Positions 43,714-52,037 of a DNA stretch of 64,000 nucleotides are shown here, piece by piece (position 1 is the stretch's first letter; the number at the start of each line of letters is the position of its first letter). A program made the position numbers and the translations under genes. The notes beneath the pieces are model-generated. The model was given only the letters and a program-made list of their open reading frames with translations, was not told the origin of the DNA and ran no database searches. This DNA is from JABDPF01 sp037384065 (lineage in GTDB: Bacteria; Pseudomonadota; Gammaproteobacteria; Xanthomonadales; SZUA-36): the NCBI GenBank assembly GCA_037384065.1, contig JARROJ010000026.1, forward strand, positions 12,279 to 76,278, written 5' to 3'.

Positions 43714-44348
43714 GAACCCGGCACCGTCTCTGAACCGTCCCTAGAATAGCACCTGAGCCCTTCGAGCAGCCGCGAAGTTTCGTACAGCGGCAGGCCCATC
43801 ACGCCGTAAAAACTGCCCTCGATGCGGGCGATCCGCTCACCGGCCCGCCCCTGGACGCCGTACGCTCCGGCCTTGTCCATCGGGTCGCCGGTCGCGCAGT
43901 ACGCGGCGATCCATTCCGGCTCGAGAGGGGCGAAGGTCACGCGGCTCACGTTCAGGCGATCGTCGACCCGGTCCTCACCGCGCACCAGCGCAACGGCCGA
44001 AAACACCTCGTGGCTGCGCCCCGAGAGCGATTCCAGCATGCGCACGGCCTCGTCCCGGTCGGCCGGCTTGCCGAGAATCCGCCCGTCGAGGACGACGGCG
44101 GTGTCCGACCCCAGAACGGGCAGCCGGCCGCGCTCCAGCCGCCACACGGCGAGCGCCTTCGCGCGCGCCAGGCGCACGACGTAGGCTTCCGGCGTCTCAC
44201 CCGCGAGGACGGACTCGTCGACATCCGCCGGAATGATCTCGAAACGAACGCCCAGTTGTCGCAACAGTTCGCGGCGCCGCGGCGATGCGGAGGCGAGAAT
44301 CAGCTCGGCGGGCCGTTCCCCTGCCGGTCGTTCTGCGGCATCCGTCAC
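43710..44348 (-). CDS. Maf-like nucleotide pyrophosphatase
   Basis: House-cleaning enzyme that hydrolyses non-canonical or dTTP/UTP-type nucleotides, 212 residues. The start is a GTG at 44346-44348 with GGAG eight bases upstream. Conserved blocks are LILASASPRRRELLRQLG, DESVLAGETPEAYVVRLARAKA and LGSDTAVVLDGRILGKP, with GDPMDKAGAYGVQG near the C-terminus. In the E. coli gene order the equivalent next to rng is yhdE (dTTP/UTP pyrophosphatase). Confidence 0.94.
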   Translation of the reverse strand: MTDAAERPAGERPAELILASASPRRRELLRQLGVRFEIIPADVDESVLAGETPEAYVVRLARAKALAVWRLERGRLPVLGSDTAVVLDGRILGKPADRDEAVRMLESLSGRSHEVFSAVALVRGEDRVDDRLNVSRVTFAPLEPEWIAAYCATGDPMDKAGAYGVQGRAGERIARIEGSFYGVMGLPLYETSRLLEGLRCYSRDGSETVPGS

Positions 44349-44352
44349 GGCG

Positions 44353-44823
44353 TCAGCTCCGATGGTACGGGTGATTCTGCGTGATGGTCCACGCGCGGTA
44401 GAGTTGTTCGGCCAGCACCGCTCGCACGAGCGGGTGCGGCAGCGTCAGCCGTCCCAGCGACCAGATGTCCTGAGCGCGGCGCCGGCAGGCCTCGCTGAGC
44501 CCGTCCGGTCCGCCGACGAGGAAACACACGCCGTGTTCCTCCCGCATCCAGTCTTCCAGTCGGCCGGCGAGTTCGGCCGTCGACCACTGCCGCCCGCGCT
44601 CGTCCAGGGCGACGATGCGGTGCCCCGCGGGAACCGCGCCGAGCAGCGCCTCGCCCTCGGCGGCGCGCAGTGCATCGACAGCCGCGTTGCGGCCCCGGCG
44701 TGCCAGGGGAAGTTCGCGCAACACGAGGTTCATGCCCTTCGGAAAGCGGCGCGCGTATTCGTTCCAGGCCTGTTCGACCCACGCCGGCATGCGTGTGCCG
44801 ACCGCGGCCACGGTCAGGTCCAT
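44353..44823 (-). CDS. rlmH: 23S rRNA pseudouridine(1915) N3-methyltransferase
   Basis: SPOUT-family methyltransferase that modifies helix 69 of 23S rRNA, 156 residues (E. coli 155). Characteristic parts are LDERGRQWSTAELAGRLEDW, the SAM-site loop FLVGGPDGLSEA and the C-terminal trefoil region LTLPHPLVRAVLAEQLYRAWTI with NHPYHR. Ten bases separate it from rsfS. Confidence 0.96.
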   Translation of the reverse strand: MDLTVAAVGTRMPAWVEQAWNEYARRFPKGMNLVLRELPLARRGRNAAVDALRAAEGEALLGAVPAGHRIVALDERGRQWSTAELAGRLEDWMREEHGVCFLVGGPDGLSEACRRRAQDIWSLGRLTLPHPLVRAVLAEQLYRAWTITQNHPYHRS

Positions 44824-44833
44824 CGTCGAAGGC

Positions 44834-45211
44834 TCAGGCCGGCTGGCCGCTACGGCGCTGGTTGCTCGCTTCCCACAGCTTTTCGAGATTGTAGAACGCG
44901 CGGGTCTGCGGCAGCATCAGGTGCACGATGATGTCGTTGAGGTCGACCAGGACCCACTCGGCCTGGCGGTCGCCTTCGATACCCAGCGGCGGATGACCTG
45001 CCTCCTTGGCCCTCTGCACCAGGTTGTCCGCCATCGACTTGATGTGGCGCAGGGAACTGCCGGACGCGATCACGAACAGTTCCGCCAGGGGCGTTTGCCC
45101 GGCCACGTCGATCTGCTGTATGTCGATGGCTTTGAAATCTTCGAGGGCGTGGAGTACGAGGTCCCGGAGTTGGGCGAACGTCAGGCCGTCCTGCATGTCT
45201 TGGCTGGTCAA
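44834..45211 (-). CDS. rsfS: Ribosomal silencing factor RsfS
   Basis: Binds L14 on the 50S subunit and blocks subunit joining in starvation; 125 residues. I choose the TTG at 45209-45211 (MTSQDMQDG) because AAGGA stands eight bases upstream; the ATG at 45196 is an alternative. Family signature: DIQQIDVAGQTPLAELFVIASGSS, then EGDRQAEWVLVDLNDIIVHLM. It is paired with rlmH and nadD, as in most gammaproteobacteria. Confidence 0.94.
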   Translation of the reverse strand: MTSQDMQDGLTFAQLRDLVLHALEDFKAIDIQQIDVAGQTPLAELFVIASGSSLRHIKSMADNLVQRAKEAGHPPLGIEGDRQAEWVLVDLNDIIVHLMLPQTRAFYNLEKLWEASNQRRSGQPA

Positions 45212-45273
45212 ATCGTGGGTCCTTGGCTGTGTTCAGGGAATTTTAGCCTGTCCGCCGGACGCCCGCAAAACGC

Positions 45274-45927
45274 TTACCGGTACAGACCGTGATCGCGGAT
45301 GTAACCGGCCACCGATTCCGGCAGCAGATACGCGGGTGAGCGCCCCTGCGCGATCAGATCACGAATCGCGGTGGCCGAGATGTCGAGTTGCGTGATGGTC
45401 AGCGGCAGAACGCGACCCGCCGGGGCGGCCCGCAATGCCTGCGCCGCGTCGACCCGGCGGTCCCGCATTTCCGCGCGCAGCCCGGCCCGATAGTCACCGT
45501 GCGCGTCGGGGCGGCGCAGAACGGCGAGGTGCGCGAGTTCGAACAAGCGCCGCCAGTCGCGCCAGCGGTCCAGGCCGTTCGCGGCGTCCTGGCCGATGCA
45601 CAGCACCAGGGAAGCCGGACCGACCTCGCTGCGCAGTTCACGCAGCGTGTCGACCATCCACGACGGTCCCGCCCGGCGTATCTCGCGATCGTCCACGGTA
45701 AACCCGGCATGGGCGTCCGCGGCCCGGCGCAGCATGGTCAGGCGGTGCGGGGCCGCGGCCCGGGGCGGATCGCGGTGCGGGGGTTCGCCGGCGGGAAGCA
45801 GGCGCATCTCGTCGGCGCCGAGTTGTTCGGCCGCCTCCAGCGCCGCACGCAGGTGTCCGAAATGCACCGGGTCGAAGGTGCCGCCGAACAGGGCGACCAG
45901 CCGTCCGGAACCGGTCCCTTCACTCAC
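45274..45927 (-). CDS. nadD: Nicotinate-nucleotide adenylyltransferase
   Basis: NAD biosynthesis enzyme that adenylates nicotinate mononucleotide, 217 residues. The start is a GTG at 45925-45927 that overlaps the holA stop (GTGA). The nucleotide-binding block GGTFDPVHFGHLR includes the HxGH motif. The C-terminal ISATAIRDLIAQGRS (equivalent of the ISSTxxR signature) follows, ending in YIRDHGLY. The frame is open upstream inside holA, but not as this product. Confidence 0.95.
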   Translation of the reverse strand: MSEGTGSGRLVALFGGTFDPVHFGHLRAALEAAEQLGADEMRLLPAGEPPHRDPPRAAAPHRLTMLRRAADAHAGFTVDDREIRRAGPSWMVDTLRELRSEVGPASLVLCIGQDAANGLDRWRDWRRLFELAHLAVLRRPDAHGDYRAGLRAEMRDRRVDAAQALRAAPAGRVLPLTITQLDISATAIRDLIAQGRSPAYLLPESVAGYIRDHGLYR

Positions 45928-46949
45928 GACAGCGAAACGGCATCCGGGCTGCACAGGAACCACAGCAGGCGATCCAGCGTCTGCCAGGCATCCCCCGCGG
46001 CGCGCCCCTTGCTCTGGCGATCGATCAGGGCCAGCGTGCTGAAGGCATCGCCGAACTGCCGCTCGGAGAGCCGCTGGGCAGTGCTGCGGAGAGGCCCCTG
46101 GCGCGCCGCCCAGATCCGGTGCCGGCGAAACACCGCGTCTTCCGGCTGACCGCCGCGCCGGGACGCGCGCAGCTCGTCCGCCACGCACAGATCGCGGTGA
46201 AGCACCGCGACCACCGGCTGGATGGCGGCGCCGGTGCGTTGCAGCACCGCGGCTGCGCGCAGGCTCTCGGCGGCCTGTCCCGAGAACACGCACTCGACCA
46301 GGCGAAAGACGTCGATGCGCGCGCTGTCGGCGACCGCGGTGCGGACGTCGGCGGCGGTGATGCGTCCGCCGGCGCCCGACAGCGCGAGCTTGTCGATTTC
46401 CTGCTGGGCGGCGAGCAGGTTGCCCTCGACCAGTTCGGCCAGCAATCCGACGGCCTCGCGGTCGGCCTCGAGCCCCGCCGCCGACATGCGTTGCCGGATC
46501 CAGCCCGGCAACTGCTGCATCTTCAGCGGCCAGATCTCCACCAGCACGCCGGCCGCGGCAAGCGCGCCGGCCCACTTGGCTTTGCGCGTTTCGGCTTTCC
46601 ACTCACCGGTGGAGACCAGCAGCAGGACGTCCGGATCCGGCGCTTCGAGCAGGTCGAGCAAGGCCCTGGAACCGTCCCGGCCGGGTTTGCCGGTGGGCAG
46701 GCGCAGGTCGAGGATGCGGCGGGTGGCGAACAGCGACGGCGCGGCGGAGGTTTCGCGCAGCGCCGCCCAGTCGAAACGCGCGTTCGTTTCGATCACTTCC
46801 CGCTCCGTGAAGCCCTGGGCCTGGGCCGCACGGATGATCGCATCGCGGCACTCCTGTAACAGCAGGGGCTCGTTGCCGCCGAGCAGGTAAACCGGCGCCA
46901 GCGATCGCTCCAGGGCGGCCGGCAGCTGTTCGGGGCGCAGCGAAGACAT
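45924..46949 (-). CDS. holA: DNA polymerase III subunit delta
   Basis: Clamp-loader subunit that opens the beta clamp, 341 residues (E. coli 343). The N-terminal AAA+-like part has VYLLGGNEPLLLQECRDAI and the ETNARFDW block; later helical parts include the AVVAVLHRD-like segment PVVAVLHRDLCVADEL. It lies between lptE (6 bp) and nadD (overlap of 4 bp). Confidence 0.94.
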   Translation of the reverse strand: MSSLRPEQLPAALERSLAPVYLLGGNEPLLLQECRDAIIRAAQAQGFTEREVIETNARFDWAALRETSAAPSLFATRRILDLRLPTGKPGRDGSRALLDLLEAPDPDVLLLVSTGEWKAETRKAKWAGALAAAGVLVEIWPLKMQQLPGWIRQRMSAAGLEADREAVGLLAELVEGNLLAAQQEIDKLALSGAGGRITAADVRTAVADSARIDVFRLVECVFSGQAAESLRAAAVLQRTGAAIQPVVAVLHRDLCVADELRASRRGGQPEDAVFRRHRIWAARQGPLRSTAQRLSERQFGDAFSTLALIDRQSKGRAAGDAWQTLDRLLWFLCSPDAVSLS

Positions 46950-46955
46950 CCGGTT

Positions 46956-47459
46956 TCAGCCCGGCCCCGCCGACACCGACTCGAGCCGGTTGACGATCAG
47001 CCGGGCCAGGTCTTCCGCCAGGTCCCTCTTGAGGTATTCCTGCTCGCGCGACGACGCCAGGATCTTCTGCTCGTCAAAGCTGATCTCGCGGGCCTGGCGG
47101 AGTGTCTGCAGCCCCATCAACTCCCGCCCGTCCGCATCCATCAGGCGGAACTGGACCGTGTGGCTGATCCGGTACTCGCGCACGCGGGCGTTGTCAGCGA
47201 TGGTCAGCACGTCGGTCGTGACGCGGTTCTGCGGGATCTCGAGCACGGCCGTGGCGCTGGAGCCGCCGACGAGTTGCACGCCGCTCTGCTCGAGCAGCGT
47301 GCGCAGGCGTCGCGCCAGCGCGCTGTGCGGATCCTCGATGACCAGCTCGGTCATGGCCATTTCCGGGGGCAGGCCACCCGCGCCACGCAACTGGAAGCCG
47401 CAGGCGCCCAGCAGCGGAATCAACAGCAGCAGAACCAGCCGAGTGCGGAAGGCGGGCAC
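46956..47459 (-). CDS. lptE: LPS-assembly lipoprotein LptE
   Basis: Outer-membrane lipoprotein that plugs the LptD barrel during LPS insertion, 167 residues. The signal peptide ends in the lipobox LLGAC with the lipidated C20, followed by GFQLRGAGGLPPEM, the classical LptE N-terminus. It lies three bases after leuS, the usual leuS-lptE-holA order. Confidence 0.94.
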   Translation of the reverse strand: MPAFRTRLVLLLLIPLLGACGFQLRGAGGLPPEMAMTELVIEDPHSALARRLRTLLEQSGVQLVGGSSATAVLEIPQNRVTTDVLTIADNARVREYRISHTVQFRLMDADGRELMGLQTLRQAREISFDEQKILASSREQEYLKRDLAEDLARLIVNRLESVSAGPG

Positions 47460-47462
47460 CGT

Positions 47463-50072
47463 TCAGCCGACCACGATGTTCAGCAGTCGATCCGGCACGT
47501 GGATCACCTTGCGCACGGTCTTGTCGCCGACATGCCGCTGCACGTTTTCCACGGCCAGCGCCTGTTCGAGGGCCTCGTCGCGGGTCGCGCCGGGCGGCAG
47601 CTCGAGCTTGGCGCGCAACTTGCCGTTGATCTGCACCACCAGCGTGACGCGACTCCGCTCGCGGGCGGATTCGTCGACCTCGGGCCAGGCGGCGCGGTAG
47701 ACCGGGCCGTCGCCGCCCAGCGCCCGCCAGAGTTCCTCAGCGATGTGGGGCGCGATCGGCGCCAGCAGGCGCACCACGGCCGACCAGGCTTCCTGCAGCA
47801 CCGCGCGCGACTGCGCATCCGCGCCGTCGAAGCGGGCCAGGTGGTTGGTCAGTTCCATGATCGCGGCGATCGCCGTATTGAAGGTGTAGCGCCGCGCGAT
47901 GTCGTCGGTCACCTTGGCGATCGTATCGTGCAGCTTGCGCCGCGTGTCCTGCTGCGCGTCGTTGAGCGCGCCGGGCTCGAGGGCTTCGCACGGGCCGCCG
48001 GCGACATGGTCCATGACCTGGGTCCAGACCCGCCTGAGGAAACGCGAGGCGCCCTCGACCCCGGATTCCGACCATTCCAGCGACTGGTTGGCCGGCGAAT
48101 CGGAGACCGAGAACAACCGCACCGTGTCGGCGCCGTAGCGGTCGACCATGCGCTGTGGGTCGACTCCGTTGTTCTTCGACTTGGACATCTTCTCGACGCC
48201 GCCGATCAGCACCGGCTCGCCGTCGGCGCGCAGGGTCGCGCCCACCGGCTTGCCCTTGTCGTCGCGCTCGACGTCGACGTCGGCCGGGTTGTACCAGTGC
48301 AGCGATCCGTCGGCATCCTCGCGGTAGTACGTGTCGGCCACCACCATGCCCTGGCACAGCAGCCGCGTGGCCGGTTCGTCGGAATGGACCAGCCCCTCGT
48401 CCCGCATCAGCTTGTGGTAGAAGCGGAAATACATCAGGTGCAGGATCGCGTGCTCGATGCCGCCGATGTACTGGTCGATCGGCGTCCAGTAATCGGCCCG
48501 CTCGTCGACCTGCGCCTCCGCCCCGGGGCAACAGTAGCGCGCGTAGTACCAGGACGACTCCATGAAGGTGTCGAAGGTGTCGGTCTCGCGCTCGGCCGGC
48601 GCGCCGCATTCCGGGCAGGTCGTCCGGCGCCACTCGGGGTCGGCCTTGATCGGCGACTGCACGCCCATGAACTCGACATCCTCCGGCAGGACCACCGGCA
48701 GATCGTCCTCCGGCACCGGCACCGCGCCGCAGCGGTCGCAGTAGATGACCGGGATCGGGCAACCCCAGTAACGCTGGCGGCTGACGCCCCAGTCGCGCAG
48801 GCGGTAGTTGACCTTGCGCTCGCCGATGCCGCGTTCGACCAGCCACTGCGTCGCCTTTTCCTTGGCCTCGTCCACCTCCAGGCCGTCCAGCCACTCGCTG
48901 TTGATCGCCGGCCCGTCCTCGACCCAGGCTTCGCCCGCCCAGCCCTCGGGCGGCTGCACGGTGCGGATGATCGGCAGGTCATACGCTTGCGCGAAATCCC
49001 AGTCGCGCTGGTCCTGGCCCGGCACCGCCATGATCGCGCCGGTGCCGTAACCCATCAGCACGTAGTCGGCCAGGTACAGCGGCACGGGTTTTTCGGTGAA
49101 TGGATTGAGCAGGTAGGCGCCGGTGAACACACCGCGCTTGTCGAGCCCCCCTTCCGCGGACAGGCGGTCTTCCTCGGACGACTGCGCGACCTGTTCGACG
49201 AACGCGTCGACGGCCGCTTTCTGGTCCGCCGTCGTGATCAGCGGCACCAGTTCATGTTCGGGCGCGAGCACCGCGTAGGTCATGCCGAACGAGGTGTCCG
49301 GGCGCGTCGTGAAGACGCGCACGGCGCGACCCTGCGGATCGGGGTTGCCGTCCGCGTCGCACACCGTCATTTCGAATTCGCACCCCTCCGAGCGGCCGAT
49401 CCAGTTGCGCTGCATCGTTTTGACCGCGTCGGGCCAGCCGTCCAGCTCGTCCAGCCCGGCAAGGAGTTCCTCGGCGTAATTCGTGATCTTCAGGAACCAC
49501 TGCGGAATCGAACGGCGCTCGACCACCGCGCCGGAACGCCAGCCGCGGCCGTCGACCACCTGCTCGTTGGCCAGCACGGTCTGGTCGACCGGATCCCAGT
49601 TGACCTCGGAATCCTTGCGGTACGCCAGCCCTTTCTTCATCAGCCGCGTGAACATCAGCTGTTCCCAGCGATAGTAGTCCGGCGTGCAGGTCGCGAATTC
49701 GCGCGTCCAGTCGTAGGCGAAGCCGAGGCGCTTGAGCTGCTCGCGCATGTGCTCGATGTTCCGGTACGTCCAGTGCGCCGGCGCCGTCCGGTTCTTGATC
49801 GCCGCGTTTTCGGCCGGCAAGCCGAAGGCGTCCCAGCCCATCGGCTGCAGCACGTTCTTGCCGCACATGCGGTGGTAGCGGCTGATCACGTCGCCGATGG
49901 TGTAGTTGCGCACGTGGCCCATGTGCAGCGCGCCCGAGGGATAGGGCAGCATGGACAGGCAATAGAACTTGTCGCGGTCCGGGTCCTCGATGACTTCGAA
50001 GGCCTTTTCGGCGTCCCATTGGGCCTGAATCCGGGGTTCGATCTGGGCCGGATCGTAGGAGGAATTTGCCAT
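47463..50072 (-). CDS. leuS: Leucyl-tRNA synthetase
   Basis: Class I aminoacyl-tRNA synthetase, 869 residues. The HIGH-type motif HMGH is in MLPYPSGALHMGHVRNYTIGD. The editing (CP1) domain occupies roughly 225-415, and the KMSKS loop is in GVEKMSKSKNNGVDP. The C-terminal anticodon domain includes LVVQINGKLRAKLELP. First gene of the lptE-holA-nadD series, divergent from yjgR with 77 bp between. Confidence 0.97.
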   Translation of the reverse strand: MANSSYDPAQIEPRIQAQWDAEKAFEVIEDPDRDKFYCLSMLPYPSGALHMGHVRNYTIGDVISRYHRMCGKNVLQPMGWDAFGLPAENAAIKNRTAPAHWTYRNIEHMREQLKRLGFAYDWTREFATCTPDYYRWEQLMFTRLMKKGLAYRKDSEVNWDPVDQTVLANEQVVDGRGWRSGAVVERRSIPQWFLKITNYAEELLAGLDELDGWPDAVKTMQRNWIGRSEGCEFEMTVCDADGNPDPQGRAVRVFTTRPDTSFGMTYAVLAPEHELVPLITTADQKAAVDAFVEQVAQSSEEDRLSAEGGLDKRGVFTGAYLLNPFTEKPVPLYLADYVLMGYGTGAIMAVPGQDQRDWDFAQAYDLPIIRTVQPPEGWAGEAWVEDGPAINSEWLDGLEVDEAKEKATQWLVERGIGERKVNYRLRDWGVSRQRYWGCPIPVIYCDRCGAVPVPEDDLPVVLPEDVEFMGVQSPIKADPEWRRTTCPECGAPAERETDTFDTFMESSWYYARYCCPGAEAQVDERADYWTPIDQYIGGIEHAILHLMYFRFYHKLMRDEGLVHSDEPATRLLCQGMVVADTYYREDADGSLHWYNPADVDVERDDKGKPVGATLRADGEPVLIGGVEKMSKSKNNGVDPQRMVDRYGADTVRLFSVSDSPANQSLEWSESGVEGASRFLRRVWTQVMDHVAGGPCEALEPGALNDAQQDTRRKLHDTIAKVTDDIARRYTFNTAIAAIMELTNHLARFDGADAQSRAVLQEAWSAVVRLLAPIAPHIAEELWRALGGDGPVYRAAWPEVDESARERSRVTLVVQINGKLRAKLELPPGATRDEALEQALAVENVQRHVGDKTVRKVIHVPDRLLNIVVG

Positions 50073-50149
50073 ATACTGCGGTCCTGAATCTGGTGCACGC
50101 GTTGAAAGGGGAAGCTTAACCGACCCCCCCGGCAGAGGAAAGTCCGCCC

Positions 50150-51619
50150 ATGGCTCAAACCGACCCCATCCTGATTGGCAAAGGCCAACACCTCCAGTAC
50201 CTGTTACCCGCCCTGGCCAACCGCCACGGCCTGATCACCGGTGCGACCGGCACCGGCAAGACGGTCACGCTGCAGGTGCTGGCCGAAGGTTTCTCGCGCA
50301 TCGGCGTGCCGGTGTTCCTCGCGGACGTGAAGGGCGACCTGTCCGGGCTCAGCCAGCCGATCGCCCCCCACCCGAAAGTTGACGAGCGCATCGCGAAGAT
50401 CGGTATCGACCGGTTTTCTCCCCAGGGCCGCCCGGTCGTGTTCTGGGACCTGTTCGGCGAGCGCGGCCACCCCGTGCGGACGACGGTTTCGGAAATGGGT
50501 CCCCTGCTGCTGTCCAACCTGCTCGAACTGAACGACACCCAGGAGGGCGTGCTGAACATCGCCTTTCGCATTGCGGACGAACAGGGCCTGCTGCTGCTCG
50601 ACTTCGAGGACCTGCGCGCCATGCTGCGGTTCGTGGCCGAGAACGCGAAGCTGTTCTCGCAGCAGTACGGCAACATCAGCCCGGCTTCGGTGGCGGCCAT
50701 TCAGCGCCGCCTGCTGGTGCTCGAGGAACAGGGCGCGCGCCAGTTTTTCGGCGAGCCGGCGCTGGAGCTCGACGACCTGCGCCGGGTCGACCTCTCCGGG
50801 CGCGGCGTGATCAACGTCCTGGCCGCCGACAAGCTGGTGCAGAAGCCGCGCCTGTACGCGACGTTCCTGCTGTGGCTGCTGTCCGAGTTGTTCGAGGAAT
50901 TGCCGGAGGTCGGCGACCCGGACAAGCCGGTGCTGGTGTTTTTCTTCGACGAGGCGCATTTGCTGTTCGACCACGCTCCGACGGCGCTGCTGCGCAAGGT
51001 CGAACAGGTCGTGCGGCTGATCCGCTCCAAGGGGGTCGGCGTGTATTTCGTCACGCAGAACCCCGCCGACCTCAGTGACGACGTGCTCGGCCAGCTGGGC
51101 AACCGGATCCAGCACGCGATGCGCGCTTACACGCCGCGCGAAAAGAAGGCCATCCGCGTCGCGGCCCAGACGTTCCGCAGCAACCCGGATCTCGACATCG
51201 AGAGCGCGTTCATGCAGATGGGCGTCGGCGAGGCGCTGGTCTCCACGCTCGAGCCGCGCGGCGTGCCGGGAATGGTCGACCGCACGCTGATCCGTCCCCC
51301 GGAATCACGCATCGGCGCCGCCACCGCGGAGGAAATCGCGACGGTGCGCTCGCGCAGCCCGGTCGGCGCGCGCTACGACGAGGCGCTGGACCGGGAATCG
51401 GCGGCGGAGGTGCTGCAGGCGCGGGCGGAGAAAAAAGCGCAGCAGGAAGCCGAGGCCCGCGCCAAAGCGGAAGCGGAAAAACCGTCGAAAACGCGGCGAC
51501 GCAGCACCCGGCAGTCACCCACCGAGGCCGCCGTGAAAAGTTTTCTGCGCAGCGTGAGCAACGTGCTCGGCCGCGAGATCTCGCGCGGCATCCTGGGCGC
51601 CATTCGAAAAGGTTTCTGA
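50150..51619 (+). CDS. yjgR: HerA-like ATPase, DUF853 family (YjgR)
   Basis: 489-residue P-loop ATPase. It begins MAQTDPILIGKGQHLQYLL, with Walker A GATGTGKTVTLQ at about 31-42, ADVKGDLSGL, and Walker B VFFFDEAHLLFD near 265. The C-terminal 70 residues are charged and partly coiled, ending in FLRSVSNVLGREISRGILGAIRKGF. Homologous to E. coli YjgR of the HerA/FtsK-like superfamily. The cellular role is not established. Monocistronic, convergent with pcnB. Confidence 0.9.
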   Translation: MAQTDPILIGKGQHLQYLLPALANRHGLITGATGTGKTVTLQVLAEGFSRIGVPVFLADVKGDLSGLSQPIAPHPKVDERIAKIGIDRFSPQGRPVVFWDLFGERGHPVRTTVSEMGPLLLSNLLELNDTQEGVLNIAFRIADEQGLLLLDFEDLRAMLRFVAENAKLFSQQYGNISPASVAAIQRRLLVLEEQGARQFFGEPALELDDLRRVDLSGRGVINVLAADKLVQKPRLYATFLLWLLSELFEELPEVGDPDKPVLVFFFDEAHLLFDHAPTALLRKVEQVVRLIRSKGVGVYFVTQNPADLSDDVLGQLGNRIQHAMRAYTPREKKAIRVAAQTFRSNPDLDIESAFMQMGVGEALVSTLEPRGVPGMVDRTLIRPPESRIGAATAEEIATVRSRSPVGARYDEALDRESAAEVLQARAEKKAQQEAEARAKAEAEKPSKTRRRSTRQSPTEAAVKSFLRSVSNVLGREISRGILGAIRKGF

Positions 51620-52037
51620 CACCTCCGCGCGACTGTTGCATTTTTGCAACAACCCACCGGATCCGGATTCCGCAGCGACCGGACCGGCGCCGCGCGCGCC
51701 GCCGGACGTCGAATGCCGCGTGAACCGGCTGCCGGTCACCCGCCATCGCCCCGGCGCCGATTGCGGCCGTCGGCAGAACGGGCCGATCGCCGGAACGTGC
51801 GGATGGACAGTGGATTCGAGGCCATGCGCCGATTCGCGACCGGCGCCCGCCATCGAGAACTTCAGGTAAAAGAGGCATACTTTTGGAGTGATGTACCCGT
51901 CTTTCGCGCCCTGCACTCCTGGATAAACGTTGTGGTTTTACCAAGAGTGGTTGTAATAATACCACTAATTGCGATAAATGCAACTGCGTATGTCGCCGAA
52001 GCGCCACCGCCGCTGCCGCGGCCGTGATTTGTCGGGC
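51620..52037. other. Intergenic region between convergent yjgR and pcnB with AT-rich, dyad-containing patch
   Basis: 418 bp without a gene I can support. It opens with a hairpin TGTTGCA-TTTT-TGCAACA (51634-51651) that may end the yjgR transcript. From about 51855 to 51990 the base composition drops well below the surroundings. That patch holds TGGT-TTT-ACCA (51933-51943) and AGTGGT-N8-ACCACT (51947-51966). Short open frames on both strands cross it but show no family similarity or ribosome-binding site that I can recognise. Confidence 0.5.
51933..51966. promoter_or_regulatory. Two adjacent operator-like dyads
   Basis: TGGT-N3-ACCA at 51933-51943 matches the half-sites and spacing of FadR/PdhR/LldR-type GntR-family operators. 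Three bases later AGTGGT and ACCACT form a second 6 bp dyad. Both share the TGGT half-site. There is no downstream gene in either direction that begins here, so the function is unclear. Confidence 0.35.

Noticed and set aside
45928..46602. Extension of the nadD frame into holA
   Set aside because: Shadow of holA; nadD has a GTG start overlapping the holA stop.
47160..50087. 975-codon frame antisense to leuS and lptE
   Set aside because: Same GC artefact; no start context or recognisable domain, and leuS motifs are intact on the other strand.
51644..52027. 127-codon plus-strand frame between yjgR and pcnB
   Set aside because: No ribosome-binding site or family similarity; the hydrophobic tail comes from an AT-rich noncoding patch.
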